Shown one piece after another: positions 1 to 13,929 of a stretch of DNA of 64,000 nucleotides. The position numbers and the translations under genes were made by a program. The notes beneath the pieces are model-generated. The model saw only the letters and a list, made by a program, of their open reading frames with translations. It was not told the DNA's origin and ran no database searches. Within the stretch, counting starts at the first letter, position 1; every line of letters begins with the position of its first letter. This DNA is from Tachypleus tridentatus (taxonomy: Eukaryota > Arthropoda > Merostomata > Xiphosura > Limulidae), in NCBI RefSeq assembly GCF_004210375.1, contig NC_134834.1:40142264-40206263 (forward strand), given 5' to 3'.

Positions 1-954
1 TAGATTTTAAATACAATTATGAAATAAAAAACGATGCGGAACTTTAATATCCTTTATCTATTTTGTTGTATCTTTAGCAGAACTATTAAATACTTGAATA
101 CTTAACAGTCAATAACACAATCGATAATTGTATTCTAAATACGGCTGGTATGGGTATTAAAATTTTAATTAAAATACAGCATAAAAATAACATTTGGACC
201 TTTTCAGATCATCTTAAAGATAAGAGACAGTTTCAAACAATGGGTTTCTCATAATCAACTGATAGCTATACTTTGAGAATGAAAAATAGGGTGTCATCTA
301 GTGATTGTGTTTTGAACTAAAGATACAAATTTTATGATAATGCATAATATTCGAGCCAAGTTAAAAATCATACAAGATCTTCAGTACATAAAAGCCTTAT
401 TGGATATTATAACAACAACTATTTGAAGAAGAAAATAAAACCTATATGTTGAAACAGAACATCTTCCTTATGATGTGTAAAAGAAACATTTCAAGGACTT
501 TGCATTGGCCTGGAAAAATAACTCAATATCACCGACTCGCTTTTCAGAGAGATAAGGTCTCAGTTGTGTAAAATATATAACAAATCCATCTTAAGCACAT
601 GCTGACTGTACTTATCACGTCCCGAGGAATTTTTAACTTGAAATCAGTCTCGATGAGACGACTACCGCTTGTTAGTTGGTCACGTAGCAATACCAAAAAC
701 TAACTTAAAGGGATTTGTACTTCATAAGGTAATGAATATATTGTAATATTTATAACACAAAAAATAGCGTATATAATATCAACCAAAACATATCGTAAAA
801 GAATAGTAGTTGATAAAATTCTATGTTGTCATATTTCTTCATATAAATCAAATTAAGAATAAGACATATATTAGTTGAACAACCTAAATAGTTTGTGGGT
901 TCTTCGCTTTATATATATATTTCACAAACATACAATTATTTTTTTGTTTTCTAG
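1..954. other. AT-rich intergenic or intronic DNA, nothing recognised
   Basis: No credible open reading frame, repeat copy or RNA gene is visible. The right edge is a pyrimidine-rich tract ending in CTAG at 951-954, which is the acceptor of the candidate exon at 955. Confidence 0.5.
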
Positions 955-1035
955 GCCTGTTTTTGGCAAGTAGTGACATCATGTTCGATAAAAGTGGCAC
1001 CATTAGCCTAGTTTTAATCTGGATTTCTTTAGCAG
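955..1035 (+). CDS. Candidate small exon with a signal-peptide start (coding from 981)
   Basis: A strong acceptor (T-rich tract, then CTAG at 951-954) and a strong donor (GTAAGT at 1036) border 81 bases. Inside, an ATG at 981 opens an 18-codon hydrophobic stretch (residues 5-18 include ISLVLIWISLA) that reads as the core of a secretory signal peptide. The exon ends in phase 1. It could be a 5' exon of the JHBP-like gene at 11.2 kb: a TAG acceptor near 11262 would join in frame just before the mature domain, but that acceptor lacks a good pyrimidine tract and the 11.2-kb exon has its own signal peptide. It could equally belong to the prominin-like exon at 57058, which also begins in phase 1, or be a chance pairing of splice sites. 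The only evidence is the borders and the hydrophobic run. Confidence 0.3.
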
Positions 1036-1389
1036 GTAAGTATTTCCAAGAGCGTAAAGATAAAATATTACTTGGCCGTTATTCAGCCAGTTTGTACCAA
1101 GTATTGATTACTTATGTTTTGAATGAATTTGATGCCAACATGTTCTAGTCATGTTTTTAAATTAGTCTTTAAAATGTTTCCTAATCTTCAATTATAATAA
1201 CTTTTCGTGTAAGTTACGGCGCTAGCTAGTGTTATATGTACCATAAAATTACTGATATATAACCATTGTTTGTCTAGGAGAAGCTAACATAACTTACGAT
1301 TGGAGAGGGTACGGTAGGCATGTATTACAAGGGATAATGAACTACAGAAGCTGAATTTAAATTGGGGTATTGTAATATAATAGTACCAA
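1036..1389. other. Unassigned AT-rich DNA
   Basis: The interval between the candidate exon and the tandem array. No coding or repeat signal is visible. Confidence 0.4.
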
Positions 1390-2110
1390 CATGTTAATTT
1401 AGCGAATTGAACTATCCAACATGCTCTTCAGATTATTTATGTTTTAGATTTGATTTTGTAATTTAAACGATAGGAGTTGGTTTTAATGTGAGATGTTTGT
1501 GTAAAAGAACTGGGAGGTTAATTGAGTGAGATTAACCCTACAGGTTTTGTAGTTTTAAATTGTGTTTATTTATGTAGTATTGCAGACGGGTTAACGTAAC
1601 AAGTTAAACAGTACAACTACACTACTACTTAAACTTGAAGTTATTTTTCATAGTGCTAACAGGTTAAATTAGTGAGTTGGAGTACACAGTTTGAAACAAA
1701 AACATCTTAACTTCAGGCTATTTATGTAATACCACTGTTAAATTAGCTATTTGAGTTATACAGTTAGGTTGTGACATAAGTTCATTTATGTAAAAGTGCT
1801 TACTGATTAATTCGGCAAGTTGAACTAAAGAAGTGGATCATAAATTGATGTTATTTGTATAACTGCTGACAGACTAACTTATCAATGTGAACTATATAGG
1901 AACATTTAAATTTGGTTTTAATTGTGTACTAATGATGACATCTTAGTTTTAAGAAGTTTAATCTTATAGTTTATTACAAGTACCTGTTAATCTGAAGTAT
2001 TTAGATTATACTGGTGACAGGATAATTTAGTCCGTTGAATTACATAAGTATGTCTGAACTTTAGGTATCTATAGAATGTTGTTGAGGTATTAAATTGACG
2101 AATCAAACTT
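1390..2110. repeat. Degenerate tandem array, ~72-bp period
   Basis: A core resembling GGTTAATTAGTGAGTTGAAC followed by a short TAYACAG-like segment recurs near 1390, 1510, 1584, 1658, 1733, 1802, 1871, 2017 and 2085. Adjacent spacings are mostly 69-75 bases, with one gap of two units. Between cores, a TTATTTATGTAA-like segment also recurs. The units are diverged, so the array looks old. It has no coding potential. Confidence 0.6.
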
Positions 2111-2194
2111 TATTAATTAATATTAATTAATTTTTGCTTCCAAAAATCATGGTTTTAATACAATTAGTTGTGTTTTATGGCATGTGCATAACTA

Positions 2195-2480
2195 CTATCT
2201 TGACCAAAATCTTTACATATTTTGTAACAGATAGGATCCTTATTATTAAGATTGAATACAAATGCATTTAGCGTTATCAAACTGAGAAATGCATGATATA
2301 TTAAAGATATACGTATGTAATTTGTATAGTAAGACTGGTTTTATGATACGATTTATTAAAACAGCAAACAATTTTAGAAAGATGTATAACTAAACATTTC
2401 ACCTATCGCAACAGAACCTTATCCAAACATATATAATAACAAAATATGACATCAAATTATTATAAATAGCATCTGCAATC
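2195..2480. repeat. Dispersed repeat A, copy 1
   Basis: About 285 bases shared with 4040-4340 and with the split copy 21905-24345. It starts near a segment like CTTGACCAAAATCTTTACAT and ends near CAAATTATTATAAATAG. In this copy and in the 24-kb copy it directly precedes a minus-strand Tc1-like transposase relic, so it is probably the 3' non-coding end of that transposon. Confidence 0.65.
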
Positions 2481-2489
2481 TTATACCAG

Positions 2490-2920
2490 TTGATATTAAA
2501 CATTCAATACTTGGTTGGTCCTCCTCATACATTAATGACTTCTGCAAGACGATATGGTATGCTGTCGATGAAGTTCCATTGTAAATTCATCTTAACACGA
2601 AACTATGCAGTGCTGCACCTCAGCTACAGCACCTGGTTCAGGGTGGTGGTCAGCAATTTTCCGATTCAGTTCTGCCTAACGGTTCTCAATAGAATTACAA
2701 TTTTGATACTTTATTGGCCGTAGCAATCTTGTAATTTCCTCCTGGTCGAAATAATCTTGTGCAATACTGTGGGCAGTGGCAATGCCACACTGGAACAGAG
2801 AATTATTGCCAATCTTGCTATAGCATATGGTAGAAATATCATCTCGACGTGGCGCTTGTATGTGACGCCATTGACGATTCCCTGAAACATGCCTCATCTG
2901 AGAAGATGACACGTTACCGC
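2490..2920 (-). pseudogene. Tc1/mariner-type transposase relic
   Basis: The reverse strand reads through recognisable Tc1 C-terminal blocks: a degraded 'FQ-D-N---H' catalytic block reading NNSLFQCGIATAHS, then IAQDYFDQEEI. The second catalytic Asp has been lost in this copy. A homologous relic at 24400-24900 keeps it, reading FQDGNVTAHSANVLQDYLN. Only the C-terminal third is recognisable and stops interrupt it. It lies next to dispersed repeat A, as in the second copy. Confidence 0.55.
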
Positions 2921-2929
2921 ATAGAATAT

Positions 2930-3770
2930 TAAAATCACCTTACGACCTAGCAGTAAAAACTATCAAAAATATAGACATTTTACCGGATTATATTTTGACT
3001 GATCATTATTAGAAAATACGTGTTTATAACACGTGCAGTTCGTTTGTTGACAAAATGGATCATGTATGCATGCAAGATTTGAAGTCCAAGAGGTAAATGT
3101 CACAAGTTTAGGCTTTTGTTGATAATGATTCCAGTAATCCAATGGTAAAGTATTTAAGTCTAAGAATAACTAAAATGTAAACTAAATATTTTTGAGGTTT
3201 TTAATTTTTCTTGCACAAATTCATTTGACGAGATTATTTATTTCTGTAAAAGTGAGGACGAATTTGGATATATTTTACGTGTAAGAAACTATTTTGCTAT
3301 TATATCACCTAATTAAAAATATTATTTTATTTTATTGCGTAATTTAAACATTATGTGTTTATATTTGTACACTTATAACTAAATATTCTCTGAATTTAAC
3401 ATTTACTAATAGTAGGCCTATTTCTAGCGTAATTTAATTATTAGTCCTAAATTAAATGTAACGACGTAACGTAAGTCTTATTACTACTTCGTCTGCTGTT
3501 TCCGCCATCATTTATAATATGAATGATAAGAATTTAATAAGAGATTTAAATTCATTGTTTCCGATTTCAAGTTTACTGGGTAAGTGTTCAAGTTGAATAA
3601 TTTTAATATGAAATCCGTGACAGACGTTGGCATCTTATTTTCTTCGTATCCTGTTTCAAGACTTTCATCAGCCTACTTCTTTTCTGATGTACTACTCTGA
3701 GCCTTGTATAAAGCACACTGGTGGCTATTACAACTCTCAGCTGAAAGATTATTTAATGTAAGGAAAGCTG
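2930..3770. other. AT-rich DNA, nothing recognised
   Basis: No ORF, terminal repeat or SINE head could be supported here. Confidence 0.4.
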
Positions 3771-3771
3771 T

Positions 3772-5750
3772 TCATTTTAATTCAATAGGCAGAAAAATGA
3801 ATAGTTTTTGTTTATTATTCCACCTGTTCACTTTGGAAGTTATTTTGAACTGGATCTGAAATGTCTTCCACGGTACCTTTCTATCATAGTATTTTGGTTT
3901 TTCGATTGGGCAGTATTGTTGAACTAGCAAGCTAAATCCTGGAACTGGACTTGGTTGTGATATAGCTGGAGAGGTTCCAAAAGGTTCTGCAGTTACAGAT
4001 GGCACAGCAGAATTGCTCAACAGGTATACACAAAATACAATCTTGGCCAAAATGTTTGCATAATTTGTAATAAATAAGAACATAACTATTGAGATGGAAT
4101 GCAAATGCACTAAGCACTATCAAACAGGGATATGCATGGTATATTAAACATCTACATATGTAATATGTATGACTAGGCAAGTGCTATGGATATCATGAAC
4201 GATGTATTAGAAAAGAAAACAATTTTATCAGACACCTGTAAAAATATATGAAATTCAGCATTTCACCTATCACAATTAAAGCCTTACCAAAATATGCATA
4301 GTGACAAAATTATTATAAATAGCGCGTGTAATTTTATATCAAAAATAATATATATGCTTCGTAGATTACACTAAGGCTTCTGGTAAGGTAAAAACTTACA
4401 CATGATAGAACGATCATAGGCTACAGGAATTAATGAAAGGAATTTCCATATCATTACAAAGATAAAGTAGGAACAAATACCAAAGTCTTTGCCTGAAATA
4501 ATTTCAGAAAATACACTTTTCATCAGTATCATTATCCACACATTATTTCATATTAGATTTTACAGAGAAGCTTTTTAAAGCAAAGGTAATTCCTATATTC
4601 CGTTTTGCTGGAACTTTGTATTCACCTGTCTCATATTTTTTCATATCTGGAGACAATTTATAATATTCCATTAACGATCAATAACCATCAATTATCATAC
4701 TGTAATGTTTTCTGTAAAAAATCCAGTTAATCTACCAACGATTTTCGTCAAATAATGAACTTATTTTCCCGTTCATAATAAAAATATTTCCAGTTGAAAT
4801 TTGACTCATAAATTCAATTAAGTCTTGTTTTCTTATATCAAGTTAGCTCGTTATTGTTTGTTTGTTTGTTTTTTATCTGGTTGGACTTCCTTTTCTTGAC
4901 TTGATGAGAGATTTTGATTCCTTACAGGCTTAGCTGTAATGGTTAGGTTTCCCACAACCATAAATTACTTCTTTCTGATATCTTTTGAAAATTCTTATTC
5001 CATACTAGCTTTTATCATAATTCCTGACAATATGCCCTTCTTGTTAATTTCTTTAGTTCTTTTATGCTGTTGTTATGAAGATTTCTTGTTTAAATACTGC
5101 AGGATATTATATTTTTGTAACTTCCAGATGGCGTCTTTATTAGGTTGTCTGTGACTTTAATGAATTTAAATTTCATTGTCAATTGTAGAGCTTCTTTAAG
5201 AACTTACTTTACTTGTTTTCAGCCTAATTTTTATATTCTTTTCTGTTATAGCGTCTATAAATTGGTTACTTGTCAACTAATTCATCATTTTACTAGGAGT
5301 GTTCGGATGATATAAGTGGGCAAGCCTCTCTACGTCCTCCTCAACTTCAGCTAAGGTCTCTTATTTCCTCTGTATATCCTATTTTTGAAATTTTCTCTGG
5401 ATACCGATGCGACGTTCTGGACTTGTTGGATAAGGTAGCCACCAGTACTTGGTAGTTGTTACGGCTCTCATCTGGAAGGGTATTAATGCTGTCAAAGCAG
5501 CAGGATGGATGGCTTGTTGTTCAATATTCAACATTATAAACTCTGGGAATTATTTCAAACTGAGCCTGATATGCCTTCCATGGTACCTTTTTATCATAAT
5601 TCTTTGATTTCTTTATTAGCTGATGTTGAATCAACCAGCTGAATTCTGGAAATTGACTTGATAATGTCATGGCTGAAACAATCAAAGAAGGCTCTTCAAC
5701 AACAGGTGGTATAGTAGTGGTAATAGGTGTAGACCAAATAAATACTCCTA
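3772..5750 (-). pseudogene. Ty3/gypsy-type gag debris, at least two diverged pieces
   Basis: On the reverse strand, 3840-3900 reads KYYDRKVPWKTFQIQFKI and 5550-5610 gives a second, diverged version of the same block. This resembles the 'K-(Y/F)-DG---W--F--QF' start of capsid in Metaviridae-like gag. At 5405-5490 the reverse strand reads LPDESRNNYQVLVATLSN, matching the next gag block ('LP...R..Y..L...L...F'). The two W..F..QF blocks indicate two insertions or a duplication. A copy of repeat A (4040-4340) separates the pieces. LTRs were not recognised. The coding sequence is heavily broken. Confidence 0.5.
4040..4340. repeat. Dispersed repeat A, copy 2
   Basis: Same family as 2195-2480 and 21905-24345. 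Shared words include CTTGGCCAAAATGTTTGCAT, GGTATATTAAACATCTACAT and TCAGCATTTCACCTATCAC. This copy has no transposase relic after it and lies within gypsy gag debris. Confidence 0.65.
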
Positions 5751-5759
5751 TTGTGTATT

Positions 5760-7029
5760 TTATATCAGATCGTGTTCCAGACTAAAACTCTTGGACTGAT
5801 TAAAAAAAATAAGTGGGTGATTTAATTTTCATATTTAATAATTCACTTTCCAGATATTTCATTCTTTCTTTGATGTTCTTTTATATTTCAGTAGCGCTTT
5901 TTTTTACCCTCTTGATTTCTTTTTGTACACCTTCAATTTTATTATCACAGCTTTTCTGTACATCTTTGATATCTTTTTTCATTTTTTCAAACTTGTTATT
6001 CTAATCACTCTGTAGATTTTTAGTATCTTTATCAATCTTGTCTTCAAGCAGTCGTTTTAAATTTATACTAAAATATCTAACATATGACACCAATGTAGCA
6101 GCGTTGTCCATTCGTTGGTATATTATTTTAAATTTTATGGTGAAAATAATTCAACGTCGAAGTAACAACAATAAGTTACTTTATTCATCTTTTAACGTTT
6201 CTATAAACTTGAACACTTGTACACTGCTGTAAGTTGCTGTAAACTTACGTTACAAATGACGTTAGTTAACATAAAACAAATCGACGCATTTTCACAACGT
6301 AATTGGGATAATTGATACACCGACTGGTTTAATCTCTATCTTCAGAAAACTTTCTACAGTTCAGAACTACCTTTCAAGGGAAGTTGAAATGCGCCAAAAT
6401 ATTTTACGTTATATGATTAGTTTCTTAGAGGTGTGTGTAATACATTTTTCTGTATTAACTTCTTGATTTAGACCCATTGTTTCCATTCACCAACATTAGA
6501 AATATAGTTTACAACAGTTTATACGACAAACGAATTACAGAGCACGTATCTATTCACGCGCGTGCTCGCATATATGCGTATATACGATATGCATAAAGAT
6601 ACGATAAGTAGTAAAACCATATGTTATCGGAAAGTGACTATTCCCAGGCTTTGCCTTGTGTCTGCTCTCGAACAAACGTATACAAAACAAAGATCCAAGT
6701 TTCCTACAATCTACCTGGAACAATTATCAGCACACTCTTACAATCATTTATTTATATATTTTTTTTCAAACTAATATGTAAAGGAAACAATTAAACAGGT
6801 AAAGAATTTCCTGTCAGGTAAGTGCTTCACAAAATGTAAAATTTTATTTCACAAGTAAGGTGAATAGGGTACCAGTATGGAGGAAGATTCCCCATATTCT
6901 ATATCGCATGACTCTCCTATAAAACACGTACTTTTGGAATATTTGTTTTATCTTCTGTAACATTTTAATATAAGAAGTCAAGATTTAGCGTAAAAAACTT
7001 ATAACTAAGTTAAGTCTTATTGGTTGTAC
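5760..7029. other. AT-rich DNA without an identifiable gene
   Basis: Short hydrophobic ORFs here (for example 5813-6004) are low-complexity T-rich readings, with no domain pattern or splice context to support them. No repeat copy was recognised. Confidence 0.4.
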
Positions 7030-7250
7030 TTGTTTGTTTATTTTGAATTTCGCGCAAAACTATTTCTAATTTAGCAGTAAAAGACTAGAGGGAAGGCAGC
7101 TAGTCATCACCGTCCACCTTCAGCTTTTGGTTAACCAACGAATAGGCTGTCACATTATAACGTCCCAGGACTCAAAAGGAGAGCAGTTTGGTGACGGGGA
7201 TTGGAACTTGCGACCCGAACACTATAACCACTAAATCAGGCTAGGTCTAC
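7030..7250 (-). mobile_element. tRNA-derived SINE (family 1), diverged copy
   Basis: Reverse-oriented copy of the ~270-bp SINE. The tail end (TTTGAATTTCGCGC) is on the left, then the conserved body (GACTAGAGGGAAGGCAGCTA, CACATTATAACG), then a damaged tRNA-like head at the right. It is shorter and more diverged than the other copies. No clear target duplication was found. Confidence 0.8.
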
Positions 7251-9317
7251 CGTTAATAAGAATGTATTATGTGTACAGTGCGTGCATAAGCGACTGTTAT
7301 TGATTATATATAATTATTCAAGAAATCCTGGCTTTTTGCATTAGCTCTGAAATGCCTGAATAATAAGTTACACTGTTCTACTAGAATCTTCATGATAATA
7401 TGTTGATGAAGAAATGATACGAGCCTAGTTACATCTTTAAAAATATAAGAAATATGGATGTAAGTAGTTTAATCTGTGATATATACAACAAATGCCGTGA
7501 ATTAGAGAACACAAATTTCGGCCCTCAATTCTCCAACTTGCAGTTTCACTGATATTAAATAATCAGAAAGCCAAAATTTTGAACCTGTTTAATCACTAGT
7601 GTTGATACGAATTGAATATTAAAAACACAGGAACATCTTGATCAGGAACATCAGGATAATTAATAATCGGCAGCACTCAATCATTAAGTATTATGATAAA
7701 ACATGAAACACAGGAATATCTCGTGATAACTAGTAATCCACAGTGCTTAATCGCTAGGGATGATACGAAAAACATAATCAATAAAACGTAGTTTGATTAT
7801 GATATAAAAAACGTATTCGGATTTTTTTATTAACTTAGAAACACTAAAATAAATTAAAATTATTTTCAGGTTGTCACAGTAATTTATAAATTATTTTGAA
7901 TGAATCCTACTTTAATTTAGTTGTTTATTTTCTTATTATGCACAAATCTACACCAAAGGTATCGAAAGTCGGTTTCTAATAGCATAAATCCGCAGACACT
8001 GTGCAACTTGGGGGGAGGGTCATTTAAGTTGTTAATTAGGTTATATTAATTTGTTGGCTTGCTAAAATTAGCACAAAAGTTAAATATTTTCTTAACTTTG
8101 AGAGAAACTTTTAATCTCACTTTTCTTGTTAAAAATAAGTAAACTTCTGTGATTTAATTTGCCTGTATTAAGATTTAATAAGACAGTATTGGCTGTGGTG
8201 ATATAATTACACTTGACAAGTCGTTTTTATGAGCACGACTGTGTAGCACTTCGATCTGATGACGTATTATCTTGTACATCTGCTAACACAAACGTTTTTT
8301 ACTAGTGTTAGTTTATAGTCAGACTTTACTCAGAACTTAGTAGAACAGACGAGCTGTACAGACCTAGTACTCTTTGTTTCTATGCATTTTTCAATAACTG
8401 GTTTATAAATCATTTCTTTGTATATGCTAAACCACATTACAAAGATGATGACGGGCTAATAAATCAGGACTATGTTTCAAAATGTATGTTTGACAGGTTT
8501 TTTAAGGCCAGATTATTTGCAGTAGATGTCTGCAACTTGTTAGCGATAAATTTTAACAATAAGACACAGCACAAAATCCACTTGTTTTATAATAATATAT
8601 TCAAAACAAGTGAAGTGTATGTACAAAATTTCGTTACTCTATTGATTATCATAGTTGTATCAAGAACTTTAAACGATTATCTATTTTTCGTGTTCACATA
8701 GGCGGGTTGCGTTATTTTAGAACATGCTTTTACAAGACAAGTTATTCTACTATATCTCTGTTATTACAATAGAAGCTGTGAAACTCCCTTTAAAAATCGC
8801 CCATTACATCCAAAATGACACACAGTCTAACTTTATTTTTATTTTCTCTTTCAATAACTTAGTTTTCCTCTATGTTTCTGCACGTATTTATAACATGCGA
8901 CAGAAAAATCTAGAACTTTCTAGTCTTCTAGTAATATTAAATATTAAGCATAACGAGAAACAGTTAGAATCTTCGAATAAAATGACGTCAACAATATCAC
9001 AAAACCCAAATTAAAAACATAAAGAAACTTGTCACGGCTATAGCTTTTAAAATAACTAACGTTTAACGCTCCTGTTATGAAAACGAAATATTCATTAACT
9101 ATTGAATTAGTAAATAATAACTCTTAAGTTAAACAGTTTACTTCCTATAGGATATAGTCTGCACAGCACAGTACATATTTTAAAACTATGCACAATAGAA
9201 TAGGACATATTTTTTGATAATTCTGAATAATACATTATGGTACGTATTTAATAAAATCATTGTAAAGTAACCTACATTTTAAAAGATCTGTACTGTACAT
9301 CGTGGTATATATATATA
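7251..9317. other. AT-rich DNA, nothing recognised
   Basis: Two ORFs (8486-8701 and 8724-9014) have no family resemblance that I can see and are typical of chance ORFs. No repeat boundary was found. Confidence 0.4.
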
Positions 9318-10664
<1,347 letters not shown>

Positions 10665-11208
10665 TATATACATATCAGTGATTCTGTAATTATGGACATT
10701 AAATTAACTACAAAGCTCATTAAGCTACATGTAAAAAGAACTGTATATTATAGCAAGGTACATTTAAAAATTCATAGACTATACATATATATAATATGTG
10801 ATGCAGTAAAGTACTGAACATCTGTAATAGCTCTATACATTACAGTATGCTACATATATAATAATTATTTACAGTACAGTACAACTGAAAAGAACTCAAT
10901 ATTGTACTTAAGTATAAAATGGCAAATGCGTTTGTTTGTTTTTGAATAACTTTTATCATTGTTTAACTAAATGCATTACTTACATTCTTATTCTGAACAA
11001 CAGAGAGAAACTCTATGATATGCCTTACCAAATCATTATGTTTACTGTAATTACACTAGGTAATTCTTGCAAACTCTCCTACTCCCGTAATTAGGAGAGT
11101 GGTTTAGTGTCAAAATTTGTCGTTTCACAATGAAATAATTAAATGTAAAGACATAATAAAGTATAAATGCAGAAATTCAGCATTCAAGTTTATTATATAC
11201 GCTTTTAT
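10665..11208. promoter_or_regulatory. Upstream region of the JHBP-like gene; no defined element
   Basis: AT-rich interval between the Tc1 element and the first JHBP-like coding exon. If the ATG at 11209 is the true start, the promoter and 5' UTR lie here. I see no convincing TATA/initiator pair and mark this only by position. Confidence 0.25.
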
Positions 11209-11445
11209 ATGCCTCTGTTCTCATATATAGCATTAATTATATCAAGTACGTGTAATGAAGTAGGAACGTTAAATAGCAGAGGAGACCCTGCATTCGAAGC
11301 TTTCCTTCTAAAAGCTTTAGAAGTGTTTAGAGAAAAAATGAAAGACGGCTTAGGGCCAATTCCTCCACTGGATCCGTTGCTTCTAAGTAACTTGAAAATA
11401 AATGTAGCTGACGATATTATAAAGATGGATCTAACATTTCATGAG
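11209..11445 (+). CDS. JHBP/takeout-like secreted protein, exon 1
   Basis: First clear coding exon of a lipid-binding protein of the hemolymph juvenile hormone binding/takeout (TULIP-fold) family; in arthropods these are secreted carriers of hydrophobic ligands. The ATG at 11209 is preferred over an in-frame ATG at 11167 because it places a compact signal peptide (MPLFSYIALIISS) at the N-terminus. The mature part has the family's amphipathic first helix (DPAFEAFLLKALEVFREKM) and then the hallmark IPPLDPLLLSNLKINV. The exon ends in phase 0 at a GTATG donor (11446) after the codon for Glu in LTFHE. It joins 13930-14418 without a shift to give 241 aa, the usual family size. An upstream exon at 955-1035 might replace this signal peptide. 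Confidence 0.75.
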
Positions 11446-13929
11446 GTATGAAAACTTTAATGTTTGTCTCTTAATGTTCACTGATATATTCATAACCAAG
11501 ATGTGTATTTTCAAACATGTAAAACTAAAATGATTGAAAACTGTGGATGTTTTGCTGATAGTCCATCTCGATGGTTAGTGGTAGGTTTAGACTATCACTC
11601 ACTGTCCTCGGACGATTATAGGTATAGTAACAATCTTAAATTATAAAAAAAAAATTTTAAATAAAGACCTGTATAGAGTATAAGATACATAAAGGCAAAG
11701 CAGTTGGTCCAGACGACATACCCATTGAACTTTTATTAGCCCTAAAAGAAGTGGGAATCCAGGAAGTGACAAAACTACTGAACACTATTTATGATACGGG
11801 TGAAATACCGGAAGACTTTAAAAAATCAGTCTTTACTGCATTGCCGAAAAAGCCCGGAACAACTGACTGTGAACAGCACAGGATAATTAGTCTAATGAGT
11901 CATCTTACCAAGGTTCTTTTAAGAGTGCTCATGTCTAAAATGATGAATAAGATAAGACCAGAGATTTCTGATGCTCAGTTTGGATATATAGCCGATAAAG
12001 GCACTAGAAATGCAATTTTCGCTCTAAACATGCTCATGCAAAGATCACTGGAAGTACAAAAGGATTTATATCTATGTTTTATCGATTATTCTAAAGCCTT
12101 TGACAAAGTGAGATATGGTGACCTATTCGACATGTTGTCAGACCTGAACATCGATGCTAAAGATCTAAGAATCCTTAGAAACCTTTACTGACAGCAAATG
12201 GCAGCTATCAAAATTGAAAATGAATTGAGTGAATATAGACCAACTGAAAGAGGGGTGAGGCAGGGATGTGTATTTTCACCAGATCTTTTTTAACTTATAC
12301 AGTGAAATAATCCTACGAAACATCAATGAACATCAGGGAGTCAAAGTAGGCGGATGCAATATCAACAACTTGCGCTACGCTGATGACACAGTCCTCATTG
12401 CGGACTCCGAACGAAATCTACAGACTCTCCTCACAACAACAGTAGACGAGAGTGAAGAAAAAAGGCTTGCAGTTAAACGCAAAGAAAACAGAGTGCATGG
12501 TTATCTCAAAACAATCAATTACACCCACATGTAGCATAACCGGCAAGGACGTGAGAATAAAACAAGTCGAAAGCTTCAAATATCTTGGATATACTATAAC
12601 ATCAAATGCAAAGAGTGACACAGAAATAAAGAAAAGAATTGCAATGTCCAAGGATACTTTCAATAAAATGAAGTCCATATTCACAAACAGGAACATAACA
12701 AATGTCACTAAAATTAACACCTTGAAATCATATGTATGGTCTGTTTTCTTATATGGCTGTGAGAGCTGGACACTGAACAAAGATACAGAGAAGAGATTAG
12801 AAGCTGCTGAAATGTTGTTCCTTAGAAGGATGCTAAAAATATCATGGACTGAAAGAAAAACAAATGTAGAAGTCATGGAACTGGCAGGATACAAAAGGTC
12901 CCTCATGAAAACTATAAGAAAGAGACAAATGGAATTTCTAGGACACATCTGTAGGAAGAATGGGATAGAGAAACAGATGCTATGTGGAAAAATAGAAGGG
13001 AGGAAAAGCAGAGGGTGTCAAAGAACTAAATATATCGACAGCCTCAATAACTATGTCACCAAGAACTCAATGAGCAACATCGAGTTGATAAGGAGGATTG
13101 ACAACAGAGAAGTCTGGCATGCCATGGTCGTCGATGTCTGCCGCAGATTTGACACATGAAGAAGAATATAGAGTATAATGAAAACATCCAACCATCGTGC
13201 AGTAGATACAATTTCTAAGTTCTTAAACACGTGTAAGCGTAATGCAAATAAACATTTTAAATTAGTATTATATTACCTTCCTGTATAATACGATGAAATG
13301 TTTGCATGAGTATATTGAAGTTCATCGTTAGAGACATAACCAGAGAGACTGGATATCCTCAACGATTTTTAGATGATATCACTAAATTTATCCTTTTGAA
13401 GTGGTATCTTATGTATGTATATAATTATATGTTTGTAGCTTGCTGGGACAATTCATTTTTATTGTTTATATCTGGCTCATGGTGCTGAAAGTTTTGCCAA
13501 TTTTTCAGATAATTATGATTCATTTACTTTGTAGTTTCATTTTTATAAGTATGTGTAAGAACAATTTACATATAAATGTGTGATATATATATATATATAT
13601 ATATATAATACGCGTGTATATATATACGTTCAACAAAGCGAAATAAAAGTACGCAAACGTTTTAACAATTTGTTTCTAGAAAAAATAGGTGAACTAGCAC
13701 AGGAAATGTAAAAGTAGTATGCTTATCTTTGTGCATTTTATGCCTTGTGCTTATTGCTATGCAAAAGTACTAACTTAAACTGTTAAAATCATTCCTATAT
13801 TTTATTTATGATAAAATAATACAACAGTGAATGTGAGGCGTGAGAAAGGAATGATAAACGTCTCATTCATTCCCCAAACTTTACCAGATTTCTTTGAAAA
13901 TGTTTATACTTCTTTGTGCCTGTTTTCAG
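11446..13929 (+). other. Intron of the JHBP-like gene, expanded by a LINE
   Basis: A GT...AG intron of 2484 bases (GTATG at 11446, TTTTCAG at 13923-13929). 1483 bases of it are a LINE insertion (11684-13166) plus one copy of its 12-base target duplication, so the ancestral intron would have been about 1 kb. An AT dinucleotide tract lies at 13580-13607. Confidence 0.7.
11684..13166 (+). mobile_element. 5'-truncated non-LTR retrotransposon (LINE, RTE/L2-like)
   Basis: Perfect 12-bp target duplications TATAGAGTATAA at 11672-11683 and 13167-13178 enclose the insert. It begins within the reverse transcriptase: blocks GPDDIPIELL, YSKAFDKV, a G-RQGC-SP block at 12252-12282 and the catalytic YADD at 12375-12386. 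It continues through the C-terminal KYLGYTITSNAKSD, YGCESWTLNKD and FLRRMLKISWTERKTN blocks to a stop near 13159. The 3' end is a short GAAGAA tail, not poly(A). Several stops and frameshifts (for example near 12190, 12290 and 12450) show that it is dead. Class is by resemblance: the C-terminal CESW and LRRML blocks are shared by RTE/L2/CR1-related LINEs. Confidence 0.85.

Noticed and set aside
4939-5154. 71-codon hydrophobic ORF on the + strand
   Set aside because: T-rich shadow opposite the gypsy gag debris; no domain or splice support.
8486-9014. Two adjacent ORFs of 71 and 96 codons
   Set aside because: No recognisable domain, no splice-site borders and AT-rich composition; likely chance.
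12418-12948. 176-codon reverse ORF
   Set aside because: Antisense of the LINE reverse-transcriptase C-terminus.
13580-13625. (TA)n tract as a regulatory element of the JHBP-like gene
   Set aside because: Simple dinucleotide repeat in the intron, common in this sequence.
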